A DNA stretch of 64,000 nt from Actinotalea sp. Marseille-Q4924 (GCF_916618755.1 NZ_CAKAKB010000005.1:1-64000), one strand, 5' to 3'; counted from the stretch's first letter, positions 8,768 to 19,422 are shown. The notes: a model not told the origin generated them from the letters alone. Program-made: numbers and translations.

Positions 8768-10333
8768 ATGAGAGTCGGCGTCCCCCGGGAGCCGCGTCCC
8801 GGCGAGCGGCTGGTCGCCGCGACGCCCGCGACGGTCGCCCAGCTGCGCAAGCTCGGCTACGAGGTGCTCGTCGAGGCGGGCGCCGGCGTCGCCGCGTCCT
8901 TCCCCGACCAGGCGTACGCCGACGCCGGGGCCGCCGTCGTCGGCGCCGAGGAGGCGTGGGCGGCCGACGTCGTCACCACGGTCAACACCCCGCCGCACGA
9001 TCGCCTCGCCCGGCTCATGCCGGGCCAGACGCTCGTCGCCATGCTCGGGCCGGCCGGGTCGCCGGGAGTCGTCGGCACGCTGGCCGAACGTGGTGCGACA
9101 GCCCTGGCGCTCGACGCCGTGCCCCGCATCTCCCGCGCGCAGGCGCTCGACGTGCTCAGCACGCTGTCCAACGTCGCCGGGTACCGCGCGGTCATCGAGG
9201 CCGCCGAGGAGTACGGCGGCATGTTCACCGGCCAGGTCACCGCCGCCGGGAAGACGGCGCCCGCGAACGTCTTCGTCATCGGCGCCGGCGTCGCCGGGCT
9301 GGCGGCCATCGGCGCCGCGGCCAGCCTCGGCGCGCAGGTCCGGGCGTTCGACGTGCGGCCCGAGGTCGGCGAGCAGATCGCGTCGATGGGCGGCCAGCCC
9401 GTGCGCGCGGAGGCGGCCCAGCAGCAGGTGTCCGCCGACGGCTACGCCGCCGCGCTGACCGAGGAGCAGGAGCTCCTGACCCGCCGCATGTACGCGGAGG
9501 AGACGGCACGCGCCGACGTCGTCGTCACGACGGCCCTGGTCCGCGGGCAGGCGCCGACCACGATCACGGCCGAGATGGTCGCTGCGATGCGACCCGGCAG
9601 CGTCGTCGTCGACCTCGCCGCGTCCGGCGGCGGCAACTGCGAGCTCACGGTGCCGGGGAAGCGCGTCGTCACCGACAACGGCGTCGTGGTGCTCGGCTAC
9701 ACCGACCTCACGAGCCGCATGCCGCGGCACACCTCGCAGCTGTTCGGTACCAACGTCGTCAACCTGCTGACCCTCCTCACGCCGGAGAAGGACGGCGAGC
9801 TGACCCTCGACCTCGAGGACCCCGTGCAGCGCGGCATGACCGTGACGCGGGCGGGCGAGGTGCTGTGGCCACCGCCGCCGGTGCAGGTCTCGGCGGCGAT
9901 GGCGGCCCAGCCCGCCGTCGACCCCGTCGAGGCGGAGCGGCTGGCCGCCGAGGCACGGGCGACGGCAGCCGCCCAGGCGGCACGCCGCCGGACCCGCCGC
10001 ACCGCGCTCACCGGGCTCGGCGCCGTGGCCCTGGCCCTCGCCCTCACGTTCGCGCCGGAGGAGACCCGTCAGCACCTCGTGGTGTTCGCGCTCGCGGTCG
10101 TCGTCGGCTACTACGTGATCTTCAACGTCACGCACGCGCTCCACACGCCGCTCATGGCCCAGACGAACGCGATCTCCGGGATCATCCTCGTCGGCGCGCT
10201 CCTGCAGATCGGCTCGGAGAACCTCGTCGTCTCCTCGATCGCCTTCGTCGCCGCGGCCGTGGCCAGCATCAACATCTTCGGCGGGTTCCTGGTCACGTAC
10301 CGGATGCTCGGCATGTTCCGGAAGGGCGACTGA
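8768..10333 (+). CDS. pntA: NAD(P) transhydrogenase subunit alpha
   Basis: PntA is the NAD(H)-binding part of the proton-translocating transhydrogenase, which couples hydride transfer between NADH and NADP+ to the proton gradient. The 521-residue protein starts at [17 protein letters not shown], has a Rossmann motif ([11 protein letters not shown], about residue 178) and ends with about four hydrophobic helices that form the membrane alpha-2 portion. The alpha-1 and alpha-2 parts are therefore fused, as in E. coli, rather than split. ATG 8768 is preferred over the upstream ATG at 8738 because family homology begins there. pntB follows after one base, so the two are cotranscribed. Confidence 0.95.
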   Translation: MRVGVPREPRPGERLVAATPATVAQLRKLGYEVLVEAGAGVAASFPDQAYADAGAAVVGAEEAWAADVVTTVNTPPHDRLARLMPGQTLVAMLGPAGSPGVVGTLAERGATALALDAVPRISRAQALDVLSTLSNVAGYRAVIEAAEEYGGMFTGQVTAAGKTAPANVFVIGAGVAGLAAIGAAASLGAQVRAFDVRPEVGEQIASMGGQPVRAEAAQQQVSADGYAAALTEEQELLTRRMYAEETARADVVVTTALVRGQAPTTITAEMVAAMRPGSVVVDLAASGGGNCELTVPGKRVVTDNGVVVLGYTDLTSRMPRHTSQLFGTNVVNLLTLLTPEKDGELTLDLEDPVQRGMTVTRAGEVLWPPPPVQVSAAMAAQPAVDPVEAERLAAEARATAAAQAARRRTRRTALTGLGAVALALALTFAPEETRQHLVVFALAVVVGYYVIFNVTHALHTPLMAQTNAISGIILVGALLQIGSENLVVSSIAFVAAAVASINIFGGFLVTYRMLGMFRKGD

Positions 10334-10334
10334 C

Positions 10335-11735
10335 GTGCTCACCTCCCTCGCGCAGGCCGTGTACGTCGTCGCGGCGCTGCTGTTCATCGCGAGCCTCGCC
10401 GGCCTGTCCGGGCAGGCGACGGCGCGTCGCGGCAACGTCCTCGGCATGGTGGGCATGGGCCTCGCGCTCGGCGCGACGGTGCTCCTCGCCGCCGAGACCA
10501 GCGAGCGGCCCGTGCTCGTGACGCTCCTGCTCATCGCGCTCGTCTTCGCGATCGGGGCCACCGTCGGGATCTGGCGGGTCCGCAGCGTCGAGATGACGCA
10601 GATGCCCGAGCTCATCGCGATCCTGCACAGCTTCGTCGGTCTCGCCGCGGTGCTCGTCGGCTTCAACTCCTACCTCACCGAGGAGGCCGACGCCGTCCAC
10701 CAGGTCGAGGTGTTCCTCGGGGTGTTCATCGGCGCCGTGACGTTCACCGGGTCGATCGTCGCCTACCTCAAGCTGGCGGGACGGCTCAGCTCGGCGCCGC
10801 TCGTCCTGCCCGGACGCAACCTGCTCAACCTGGCCGCCGTCGTCGTCTCCCTCGGCCTCATGGCGTGGTTCGTCGTACAGAACGCGCTCGTCCCGCTCGT
10901 CGCGATGACGGCGATCGCGCTCGTGCTCGGCTGGCACCTCGTGGCGGCGATCGGCGGCGGCGACATGCCCGTCGTCGTGTCGATGCTCAACTCGTACTCG
11001 GGCTGGGCGGCGGCCGCGGCGGGCTTCATGCTCGGCAACGACCTGCTCATCGTCACCGGCGCGCTCGTGGGCTCCTCCGGCGCGATCCTGTCGTACCTCA
11101 TGTGCCGCGCGATGAACCGCTCGTTCATCAGCGTCATCCTCGGGGGCTTCGGCGTCGAGGGCGGGACCGTGGCGGCCGACGGCGAGCAGGGGGAGCACCG
11201 GGCGGTGCTCGCCCCGGAGGTCGCGCAGATGCTCACGGACGCACGGTCGGTCGTCATCACGCCCGGCTACGGGATGGCGGTGGCCAAGGCGCAGTACCCG
11301 GTCGCCGACCTCGTGACGCGGCTGCGGGCGCAGGGCATCCAGGTGCGGTTCGGCGTCCACCCGGTCGCCGGTCGTCTGCCCGGGCACATGAACGTGCTGC
11401 TCGCCGAGGCGAAGGTGCCGTACGACATCGTGCTGGAGATGGACGAGATCAACGACGACCTGGCGCAGACCGACGTCGTGCTCGTCATCGGCGCGAACGA
11501 CACCGTCAACCCTGCGGCGCTGGAGGACCCGGGGTCGCCGATCGCCGGCATGCCGGTGCTGGAGGTGTGGAAGGCGAAGCAGGTGGTCGTCTTCAAGCGG
11601 TCGATGGCGACGGGCTACGCGGGGGTGCAGAACCCGCTGTTCTTCCGCGAGAACACGGCGATGCTCTTCGGCGACGCGAAGGACCAGGTCGAGGCGATCA
11701 TCACGGCCCTGCAGACGCAGCCCGCACACGTCTGA
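10335..11735 (+). CDS. pntB: NAD(P) transhydrogenase subunit beta
   Basis: PntB contains the proton channel and the NADP(H)-binding domain of the membrane transhydrogenase. The 466-residue product has about eight to nine hydrophobic helices in its first 270 residues. The NADP-binding domain follows, with [30 protein letters not shown] and [12 protein letters not shown], all hallmarks of domain III. GTG 10335 starts one base after the pntA stop, which implies translational coupling. The pair supplies NADPH for biosynthesis and antioxidant enzymes such as MsrA. Confidence 0.95.
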   Translation: MLTSLAQAVYVVAALLFIASLAGLSGQATARRGNVLGMVGMGLALGATVLLAAETSERPVLVTLLLIALVFAIGATVGIWRVRSVEMTQMPELIAILHSFVGLAAVLVGFNSYLTEEADAVHQVEVFLGVFIGAVTFTGSIVAYLKLAGRLSSAPLVLPGRNLLNLAAVVVSLGLMAWFVVQNALVPLVAMTAIALVLGWHLVAAIGGGDMPVVVSMLNSYSGWAAAAAGFMLGNDLLIVTGALVGSSGAILSYLMCRAMNRSFISVILGGFGVEGGTVAADGEQGEHRAVLAPEVAQMLTDARSVVITPGYGMAVAKAQYPVADLVTRLRAQGIQVRFGVHPVAGRLPGHMNVLLAEAKVPYDIVLEMDEINDDLAQTDVVLVIGANDTVNPAALEDPGSPIAGMPVLEVWKAKQVVVFKRSMATGYAGVQNPLFFRENTAMLFGDAKDQVEAIITALQTQPAHV

Positions 11736-11752
11736 CGCCGCCCGCACGAGAT

Positions 11753-13199
<1,447 letters not shown>

Positions 13200-13231
13200 G
13201 ACGCACCACCAGCGCCGCCCCGCGGCGCACC

Positions 13232-13266
13232 GGCAGGGCCCGACCGTCCCACGGTCGGGCCCTGCC
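13232..13266 (+). terminator. Strong terminator after eno
   Basis: A perfect 16-bp stem (13232-13247 with 13251-13266) closes on a 3-nt CCC loop, 32 bases after the enolase stop. Confidence 0.88.
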
Positions 13267-13333
13267 CGCGTCCGGGTGACCTCGGCGGGGCAACGCGCCC
13301 GGCCGCCTGACGGTCCCGCCCCTCCGGAGCGGG

Positions 13334-13339
13334 CACAAT
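13334..13339 (+). promoter_or_regulatory. Candidate -10 for a leaderless ftsB-like transcript
   Basis: CACAAT lies 7 bases before ATG 13347. No Shine-Dalgarno sequence is present at the right spacing. Confidence 0.45.
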
Positions 13340-13346
13340 CGAGGGC

Positions 13347-13988
13347 ATGTCCCGCCGTCCTCCCGCTCCGGTGCGCCCCTCGGGCGCCAGCGCTGGGACC
13401 CGGCGACCCGTGCGCCCCACCTCCGGCCCGGCCGCCTCCGGCGGGGGCGCCCGGCCGGCGCCCCGACCGACCGCGGAGCGTGCCCCGTCCGGGCCGCGAC
13501 CCGCGCCACCCGCCCGCCCGGTGCGCGCCACGGGCGCGACGGCGGAGGCCCGCCCGGTCCGGCTGGCCCGCCTGCTGTCCGTCCGGGCGATGGTCCTGGG
13601 CGTCGTCGGGCTCGTGGCGTTCACGCTGCTCTTCCCCTCCGTGCGCGCCTACCTCGGGCAGCAGGCCGAGCTCGACGCCCTCGAGCAGGATCTCGTCGCC
13701 GCCCAGCAGCGCCAGGAGGACCTGCGCGCCGAGCTGGACCGCTGGGAGGACCCGGCCTACGTGGAGGCCCAGGCGCGGTCACGGCTGTCGTACGTCATGC
13801 CGGGGGAGACCCCGTACCGCGTCATCGACCCGGAGGTCGTGGTCGAGACGCCCGTCGTCGAGGGCACGGCGTCCGCCGAGACGGGACCCGCGCTGCCCGT
13901 CGGGGGCTCCGGTACACCCTGGTACGCGACCATCTGGGACTCCGTCGAGGTCGCGGGCGAGCTGCCGGTCCCGGACGGCGAGGGGTGA
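13347..13988 (+). CDS. FtsB/DivIC-like septum formation initiator
   Basis: A bitopic membrane protein of the divisome. It has a long Pro/Ala/Arg-rich cytoplasmic N tail (about residues 1-78), one transmembrane helix (about 82-100, VLGVVGLVAFTLLF), then an extracytoplasmic coiled coil (QQAELDALEQDLVAAQQRQEDLRAEL) and the conserved DivIC end motif (DPAYVEAQARSRLSYVMPGETPY). In relatives FtsB-type proteins bridge FtsQ and FtsL and help recruit septal synthases. The location between eno and a DUF501 gene is the standard actinobacterial arrangement. 213 residues; the N tail is longer than in E. coli FtsB, as usual in this phylum. Confidence 0.88.
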   Translation: MSRRPPAPVRPSGASAGTRRPVRPTSGPAASGGGARPAPRPTAERAPSGPRPAPPARPVRATGATAEARPVRLARLLSVRAMVLGVVGLVAFTLLFPSVRAYLGQQAELDALEQDLVAAQQRQEDLRAELDRWEDPAYVEAQARSRLSYVMPGETPYRVIDPEVVVETPVVEGTASAETGPALPVGGSGTPWYATIWDSVEVAGELPVPDGEG

Positions 13989-14602
13989 GCGGGCACCGGG
14001 ACCTGCCCGGTCCCCGCGGCGCCACGGCCGACGACGACGCCGCGGCTCCGGCCTCCCCGGCGGTCGCCGAGGAGCCGGGCACCGGCGCCTCGGGCAGGAC
14101 CGGGCCCGGCGCGACCGAGGTGGTCACCGAGGCGGACGTCGCCACGCTGACCGCCCAGCTGGGCCGGCCCCCGCGCGGCGTCGTCGGCATCGCGGCCCGG
14201 TGCGTGTGCGGCCGGCCGACGGTCGTGCGCACCGCTCCCCGGCTCCCGGACGGCACGCCCTTCCCCACGACGTACTACCTCACCCATCCGCGGGCGGTGG
14301 CGGCGGTCTCCACGCTCGAGGCGTCGGGGGTGATGAGGGAGATGACGCAGCGGCTCGAGGACGACCCGGAGCTGGCCGACGCGTACCGGCGGGCGCACGA
14401 GCACTACCTGCGCAGCCGCGCGGAGCTCGGCGAGGTGCCGGAGATCGCCGGCATCAGCGCCGGCGGCATGCCGGGCCGGGTCAAGTGCCTGCACGTGCTG
14501 GTCGGGCACGCGCTCGCCGCCGGTCCCGGCGTCAACCCGCTCGGTGACGAGGCGCTGGCCCTGCTGGCGGAGCACTGGCGGCCGGACGTCTGCACCTGTT
14601 GA
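13985..14602 (+). CDS. DUF501 family protein
   Basis: A conserved actinobacterial protein of unknown function. The DUF501 region runs from about residue 48 (TEADVATLTAQLGRPPRGVVGIAARC) to the C terminus, with conserved Cys residues (CVCGRP, KCLHVLVGHALA, CTC at the end) and the block LPDGTPFPTTYYLTHPRA. The first 45 residues are low-complexity. GTG 13985 overlaps the previous stop by 4 bases (GTGA), so it is coupled to the ftsB-like gene and followed by ppx. This three-gene order is widely conserved, but no biochemical role can be assigned. The Cys pattern could bind metal; that is inference. Confidence 0.85.
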   Translation: MSGHRDLPGPRGATADDDAAAPASPAVAEEPGTGASGRTGPGATEVVTEADVATLTAQLGRPPRGVVGIAARCVCGRPTVVRTAPRLPDGTPFPTTYYLTHPRAVAAVSTLEASGVMREMTQRLEDDPELADAYRRAHEHYLRSRAELGEVPEIAGISAGGMPGRVKCLHVLVGHALAAGPGVNPLGDEALALLAEHWRPDVCTC

Positions 14603-14681
14603 CGCGGCATCGTCGTCGGCGTCGTGTGCGGCTGCTGAGCGGGCGCGACCCCGGCGCTCGACGGGTGGCACGCTTGCGGCC

Positions 14682-15650
14682 ATGACGCGTGTTGCGGGCA
14701 TCGACTGCGGGACCAACTCCATCCGTCTGCTGGTCGCGGACGTCGACCTCGGGGCCGGGACGTTGACCGACCTGGAGCGGACGATGGAGGTCGTCCGGCT
14801 GGGGCAGGGCGTGGACCGGACCGGCCGCATCGCGCCCGAGGCGCTGGAGCGCACGCTCGACGCGAGCCGACGCTACGCGCGCCGCTGCGAGGAGCTCGGC
14901 GTCGAGCACGTCCGCTTCGTCGCGACGTCGGCCTCGCGGGACGCGGAGAACCGCCAGGACTTCGTCGACGGCGTCCTGGACGCGCTGGGTGTCGAGCCCG
15001 AGGTGATCAGCGGGCACGAGGAGGCGGAGCTGTCCTTCCGCGGGGCGACCGGCGTCCTCGCCGGCAGGCACCTCGGGCCGTTCCTCGTGGTCGACCTCGG
15101 CGGCGGCTCGACGGAGCTCGTGCTCGGGACCACGTCGGTCGTCGCCGCGCACTCGATGGACGTCGGCTGCGTGCGGATGACCGAGCGCCACCTGGCCGGC
15201 GACCCACCGACACCCGAGCAGGTCGCGGCGGCCAGCGCGGACATCGAGGCGGCGCTGGACGCGGCGGCGCGGGACGTCCCCCTCGGTCGCGCCGCCACGC
15301 TCGTCGGGCTGGCGGGCACCGTCACCACCGTGACCGCGCACGCGCTCGACCTGGACGCCTACGACCCTCAGGTCATCGACGGCTCCCTGCTGCCGGTGGA
15401 CCGGGTGCTGACGTCCTGCCGCGAGCTGCTCACGATGAGCCGGGCCAAGCGGGAGCGCCTGCCGTTCATGCACCCCGGCCGCGTCGACGTCATCGGGGCG
15501 GGGGCGCTCGTGTGGTCGGCGGTCGTCGCGCGCGTCCGGACCGAGGTGGCCCGGTCCGGCGGGAACCTGCGGACGGTGGTGACCTCCGAGCACGACATCC
15601 TCGACGGCATCACGTGGAGCGCGGCGGAGCGGTCGGCCGACCGCGTCTGA
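14682..15650 (+). CDS. ppx: Exopolyphosphatase, Ppx/GppA family
   Basis: Predicted to hydrolyse terminal phosphate from polyphosphate or pppGpp. The 322-residue protein has the ASKHA phosphate-binding motif at the N terminus (VAGIDCGTNSIRLLVAD), the second motif VDLGGGSTELVLG and GLAGTVTTV, consistent with the short two-domain actinobacterial Ppx without the HD domain. ATG 14682 is preferred: upstream reading frame is not conserved, and a CACGCT hexamer (14669-14674) sits 7 bases before it, fitting a leaderless start. Which substrate dominates cannot be read from sequence. Confidence 0.92.
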   Translation: MTRVAGIDCGTNSIRLLVADVDLGAGTLTDLERTMEVVRLGQGVDRTGRIAPEALERTLDASRRYARRCEELGVEHVRFVATSASRDAENRQDFVDGVLDALGVEPEVISGHEEAELSFRGATGVLAGRHLGPFLVVDLGGGSTELVLGTTSVVAAHSMDVGCVRMTERHLAGDPPTPEQVAAASADIEAALDAAARDVPLGRAATLVGLAGTVTTVTAHALDLDAYDPQVIDGSLLPVDRVLTSCRELLTMSRAKRERLPFMHPGRVDVIGAGALVWSAVVARVRTEVARSGGNLRTVVTSEHDILDGITWSAAERSADRV

Positions 15651-15668
15651 CCCGGGCATCATCGGGGG

Positions 15669-16553
15669 ATGCCACCCACCTCCCTGCCGGACCCGCGCCT
15701 CCTGCCGCACCCGCGGACCGGCGCGGGGTTCCCCTCCCCGGTCCCCCCGGGCACGGGCTGGCCGGGGGACCCGGCCCACCCCTCGACGCCGGTCGCCACG
15801 ACGGCTGACGGCGTCGCCGCGCTCGCGGACGCGGCGCCCGACCTCACGGCGCTCGACGAGGCGTCGTCGGTGTGCCGGGCGTGCCCACGCCTCGTCGCGT
15901 GGCGCGAGGAGGTCGCCGTCGTCAGGCGTCGGGCGTTCCGGGACCAGCCGTACTGGGGGCGCCCCGCGCCGGGCTTCGGTGACCCGGCCGCGCGCCTGCT
16001 CGTCGTGGGGCTGGCGCCGGCCGCGCACGGCGCGAACCGCACCGGCCGGCTGTTCACGGGGGACCGGTCGGGGGACTGGATCTTCGCGGCGCTGCACCGT
16101 GCGGGGCTCGCGTCCCAGGCGGAGTCCGTGGACGCCGCGGACGGCCTCACGCTCACGGACGTCCGCATGGTGCCCGCCGTGCGCTGCGCCCCGCCCGACA
16201 ACGCGCCGCTGCCGGTGGAGCGGGACACCTGCGCGGGGTGGTTCCGGCGCGAGGTCGAGCTGACGGCGGGCACCGTCCGCGCGGTGCTCGTCCTCGGGGC
16301 GTTCGGCTGGCGTTCGATGCTCGGCGCCGCCCGCTCGTTCGGCTGGGAGGTCCCGCGGCCCGCGCCCGTCTTCGCCCACGGCGCGCACGCCCCGCTGCGC
16401 CGGCCCGACGGCGTCGTGGTGCACCTGGTGGGCAGCTACCACGTGTCGCAGCAGAACACGCAGACGGGCCGCCTGACGGAGGGGATGCTCGATGAGGCGA
16501 TCTCGACCGCGGTCCGTCTCGCGCGGCACCCGGAGCCCTCCGCGGAGACCTGA
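15669..16553 (+). CDS. Family 5 uracil-DNA glycosylase (UdgB-like)
   Basis: Removes uracil and other deaminated bases from DNA as the first step of base-excision repair. The 294-residue protein has an N-terminal 50-residue Pro-rich lead, then CRACPRL (iron-sulfur Cys pair), the motif A region VVGLAPAAHGANRTGRLFTGD and the C-terminal SYHVSQQNTQTG block. These fit the Fe-S family 5 enzymes rather than Ung. The two further Cys (VRCAPP, RDTCAGWF) would complete the cluster. ATG 15669 follows ppx by 18 bases. A CATCAT hexamer 6 bases upstream may be its own leaderless -10 box. Confidence 0.88.
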   Translation: MPPTSLPDPRLLPHPRTGAGFPSPVPPGTGWPGDPAHPSTPVATTADGVAALADAAPDLTALDEASSVCRACPRLVAWREEVAVVRRRAFRDQPYWGRPAPGFGDPAARLLVVGLAPAAHGANRTGRLFTGDRSGDWIFAALHRAGLASQAESVDAADGLTLTDVRMVPAVRCAPPDNAPLPVERDTCAGWFRREVELTAGTVRAVLVLGAFGWRSMLGAARSFGWEVPRPAPVFAHGAHAPLRRPDGVVVHLVGSYHVSQQNTQTGRLTEGMLDEAISTAVRLARHPEPSAET

Positions 16554-16744
16554 CCCCCTCTGCCTCGAGCGCCCACCTTGTGTGGAGAGCTCACCGCGTC
16601 TCGCGCGGGTGACCCTCCACGGTGTGTCGCTGCCGTGGCGGGCCCGGGCCGGCTGCAGGTGGAGCGCCGGGTCGGAGACCGGCGAGAGGTGCGCGAGACA
16701 TGGGACGACTGTGGCCCGACTCACGGTCCGAGCCGTGAGAAACG

Positions 16745-16764
16745 CTTGTGAAGTGTTTCACAAG
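16745..16764. promoter_or_regulatory. Rex redox operator upstream of ndh
   Basis: CTTGTGAA-GTGT-TTCACAAG is a perfect 8-bp inverted repeat with a 4-base spacer. It contains TTGTGAA-N4-TTCACAA, the consensus for Rex, the NADH/NAD+-sensing repressor. It ends 17 bases before the ndh start, so bound Rex would block transcription or elongation. ndh is a known Rex target in other Gram-positive bacteria. Confidence 0.88.
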
Positions 16765-16781
16765 AGCGCATCCTGGGACCT

Positions 16782-18206
16782 ATGGCCTCCACGACCGACG
16801 CCGTGCTGCCCTCCGGCGCCCCCCGTCCGCGCAAGGTGCCCCGCATCGTCGTCCTCGGCGGCGGGTACGTCGGCTTCTACACGGCGCTGCGCCTGCGCCG
16901 ACGGCTCGGTCGGCGCGACGCGGCGATCGTCGTCGTCGACCCCCGGCCCTACATGACCTACCAGCCCTTCCTGCCGGAGGCGGCGGCCGGCTCGCTCGAG
17001 CCGCGGCACGTCGTCGTCGCGCACCGGCGTGAGCTCGACGGCGTCGACAGCCTCACGGCACGCGTCACGCAGATCCGGCACGCCGACCGCACGGTCCGCC
17101 TCCAGCCGGACGAGGGCGAGGCGTACGAGATCACCTACGACCACCTCGTCGTCGCGCTCGGCTCCGTGGCCCGCACGCTCCCCATCCCGGGCCTGGCGGA
17201 GGAGGCGATCGGCTTCAAGCAGGTGGAGGAGGCCATCGCGCTGCGCAACCACGTGCTCAGCAAGATCGACCTGGCCGCCTCCACGTGGGACCCCGACCTG
17301 CGCCGTCGCCTGCTGACGTTCACCTTCGTCGGCGGCGGCTTCGCAGGCATCGAGGCGATCGCCGAGGTCGAGGACATGGCCCGCGACGTCGTCCGGTACT
17401 ACGACTCGCTGTCGATCGACGACCTGCGCTTCGTCATGATCGAGGGTTCCACCCGGATCCTGCCCGAGCTCGGGGAGGAGATGGGCGGGTACGCGCTGGA
17501 GCAGCTGCGCAAGCGGCACATCGAGGTGCACCTGTCCACGTTCCTCAGCTCGTGCGTGGGCGGGCACGTCGTCACGTCGACCGGGCTCGAGCTGGACTCC
17601 GCGACCATCGTGTGGACCGCAGGCGTCCGTGCCAACCCCGTGCTGCAGGACTCCGACCTGCCGCTCGACGCGACGGGCCGGCTCATCGCCCTGCCGACCC
17701 TCCAGGTCGCGCACGAGGACGGCACGGTCGTCGAGGGTGCCTGGACCGCCGGCGACTGCGCCGCCGTCCCGGACCTCGCCAACCCCGGCATGCTCTGCTC
17801 GCCGAGCGCGCAGCACGCCGTGCGTCAGGCGCGGCACCTGGGCGACAACCTGGCGCGGGCGCTGCGCAGCGCGCCCGTCGAGCCCTACAAGCACAAGCAC
17901 GTCGGCACCGTCGCGTCCCTCGGCCTCGGCAAGGGCGTCGCGCAGGTCTACGGCGTCAGGCTGCGCGGCTGGCCCGCCTGGTTCATGCACCGGACTTACC
18001 ACATGGCCCAGATGCCGACGATGAACCGCAAGGTCCGGATCGTGCTCGACTGGACACTCGCGATGTTCTTCCGCCGCGAGATGGTGGCGCTGGGCCGCCT
18101 GCACGACCCGCGCGCCGAGTTCCGCGAGGCCTCGGCGCCGCGGCCGAAGGCGACGCCCCAGCCCGCGGACAAGTCCCGGGGCGCGACGGCACCCGCGACC
18201 GTCTGA
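16782..18206 (+). CDS. ndh: Type II NADH dehydrogenase
   Basis: A monotopic membrane flavoprotein that passes electrons from NADH to menaquinone without pumping protons. The 474-residue product has the FAD-binding Rossmann motif at the N terminus (RIVVLGGGYVGFYTALRL), the NADH-binding motif FTFVGGGFAGIEAIAEVEDM near residue 183, and an FAD-contact region (GDCAAVPDL near residue 325). Its C-terminal amphipathic and hydrophobic part (AWFMHRTYHMAQMPTMNRKVRI, DWTLAMFFRREMVAL) fits membrane attachment. A Rex operator lies directly upstream, so expression should rise when NADH accumulates. Confidence 0.94.
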   Translation: MASTTDAVLPSGAPRPRKVPRIVVLGGGYVGFYTALRLRRRLGRRDAAIVVVDPRPYMTYQPFLPEAAAGSLEPRHVVVAHRRELDGVDSLTARVTQIRHADRTVRLQPDEGEAYEITYDHLVVALGSVARTLPIPGLAEEAIGFKQVEEAIALRNHVLSKIDLAASTWDPDLRRRLLTFTFVGGGFAGIEAIAEVEDMARDVVRYYDSLSIDDLRFVMIEGSTRILPELGEEMGGYALEQLRKRHIEVHLSTFLSSCVGGHVVTSTGLELDSATIVWTAGVRANPVLQDSDLPLDATGRLIALPTLQVAHEDGTVVEGAWTAGDCAAVPDLANPGMLCSPSAQHAVRQARHLGDNLARALRSAPVEPYKHKHVGTVASLGLGKGVAQVYGVRLRGWPAWFMHRTYHMAQMPTMNRKVRIVLDWTLAMFFRREMVALGRLHDPRAEFREASAPRPKATPQPADKSRGATAPATV

Positions 18207-18261
18207 GGCGTCCGGCCGGTCGGGCCGACGACGGCGCCCCTGGCAGGATGGCCTGCGCGTC

Positions 18262-18335
18262 GCCCCCGTAGCCCAACCGGCAGAGGCAGCCGGCTTAAAC
18301 CCGGTCCAGTGCGGGTTCGATCCCCGCCGGGGGCA
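18262..18335 (+). tRNA. tRNA with UAA anticodon (Leu, UUA codon) on a class I body
   Basis: A full cloverleaf can be drawn by hand. The acceptor stem is 18262-18268 with 18328-18334. The D arm has a 3-bp stem (GCC/GGC) and a GG pair in its loop. The anticodon stem is GCCGG/CCGGT, with a 7-base loop reading C-U-UAA-A-C. The variable region is only 5 bases (18306-18310). The T arm is GCGGG/CCCGC with loop TTCGATC, and the discriminator is A. CCA is not encoded. Anticodon UAA reads the UUA leucine codon. Bacterial leucine tRNAs normally have a long variable arm (class II), which is missing here, so charging identity is not certain. Confidence 0.88.
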
Positions 18336-18411
18336 CGCCACGCCACGCCCGCCAGACTGTGCGCCACCTCTCGCCGCGCGCGGGAACTCCGGCGGGGCCC
18401 GTCGCGTTCCC

Positions 18412-18417
18412 TAGGAT
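18412..18417 (+). promoter_or_regulatory. Candidate -10 element for the Bax inhibitor-1 gene
   Basis: TAGGAT, about 70 bases before the GTG start, gives a leader that ends in a strong AGGAGG site (18479-18484). Confidence 0.4.
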
Positions 18418-18488
18418 GTAGTGAACGGCCAGCGACAAGTGTCCGCCCGCAAACCCGCGGGCGGAGGCCGCCGCGACCAGGAGGTTCC

Positions 18489-19310
18489 GTGTCCAACCCA
18501 GTCCTGAGCAACAACGCCGTCTTCGGCGAGCGTCGCGGCCGGGGGGCTGCCCAGGCCCCGTACGGTCAGCCGCAGCGGAACCCGTACGGCGAACCGCAGT
18601 ACAGCCCGGCCGAGCTCGAGCAGATGTACGGCTCGCCGTCGGCCACCACGCGTGACACCGGCCGCCTGACGTACGACGACGTCATCGTCAAGACGGCGGG
18701 CCTGTTCGCGGTGCTCCTGGTGACGGGCGCCCTGACCTGGATGCTGGCGCCGGGGCTCTTCTTCATCGGGATGATCGTCGGCCTGGTCCTCGGCCTGGTC
18801 AACGCGTTCAAGAAGAACCCCAGCCCGCCGCTGATCATCGCCTACGCCGCGGCGCAGGGAGTCTTCCTCGGCGGCATCAGCTACATGTTCGAGGCCCAGT
18901 GGCAGGGCATCGTCCTGCAGGCCGTGCTCGCGACCGCGTCGACCTTCGCCGCCTCGCTGGTGCTCTTCCGCTCCGGGAAGATCCGCGTGACGCCGAAGTT
19001 CACGCGCTGGCTCATCATCGCGATGTCCGGCTACCTCGTCTTCTCGCTGGTGAACTTCGGCCTGGTCATGTTCGGCGTCCTCGACGGCTTCGGCCTGCGC
19101 GAGGGCCCGTTCGGCATCCTCATCGGCCTCTTCGCGGTCGGCCTCGCGGCCTTCTCGCTCATCGTCGACTTCGACGCGATCAAGCGCGGTGTCGAGCAGG
19201 GCGCCCCGGCGAAGTTCGCCTGGACCGCGGCGTTCGGTCTCATGGTCACGCTGGTCTGGCTCTACGTCGAGTTCCTGCGCCTGCTCGCGATCCTGCGCGG
19301 CAGCGACTGA
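18489..19310 (+). CDS. Bax inhibitor-1 family membrane protein
   Basis: A multi-pass membrane protein of 273 residues in the TMBIM/YccA-like family. The first about 65 residues are a Gly/Pro/Tyr/Gln-rich cytoplasmic tail (QAPYGQPQRNPYGEPQ), followed by about seven hydrophobic helices and the family's C-terminal acidic/aromatic pattern (IVDFDAIKRGVEQGAPAKFAW...VTLVWLYVEFLRLL). Homologues have been linked to calcium leak or protease regulation, but the role here is unknown. GTG 18489 is fixed by AGGAGG five bases upstream (18479-18484). It lies just after the tRNA gene. Confidence 0.9.
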   Translation: MSNPVLSNNAVFGERRGRGAAQAPYGQPQRNPYGEPQYSPAELEQMYGSPSATTRDTGRLTYDDVIVKTAGLFAVLLVTGALTWMLAPGLFFIGMIVGLVLGLVNAFKKNPSPPLIIAYAAAQGVFLGGISYMFEAQWQGIVLQAVLATASTFAASLVLFRSGKIRVTPKFTRWLIIAMSGYLVFSLVNFGLVMFGVLDGFGLREGPFGILIGLFAVGLAAFSLIVDFDAIKRGVEQGAPAKFAWTAAFGLMVTLVWLYVEFLRLLAILRGSD

Positions 19311-19333
19311 CGTCGGCAGCCAACCTCCCACCC

Positions 19334-19368
19334 GGACCGCCCCGGTGCCTCGTGCACCGGGGCGGTCC
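19334..19368 (+). terminator. Terminator after the Bax inhibitor-1 gene
   Basis: A perfect 15-bp stem (19334-19348 with 19354-19368) with a 5-nt CTCGT loop, 23 bases after the stop. Confidence 0.88.
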
Positions 19369-19422
19369 TGCGTCACGGGCCGGTGGCCGCACCGGACGAC
19401 GCGGTACGTGCGTCCCGTTGCC

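Noticed and set aside
18262-18335. Reading the tRNA as a pseudogene or as an ochre suppressor
   Set aside because: All four stems pair well, so it is not obviously decayed. The anticodon is UAA, which reads the UUA codon; an ochre suppressor would carry UUA.
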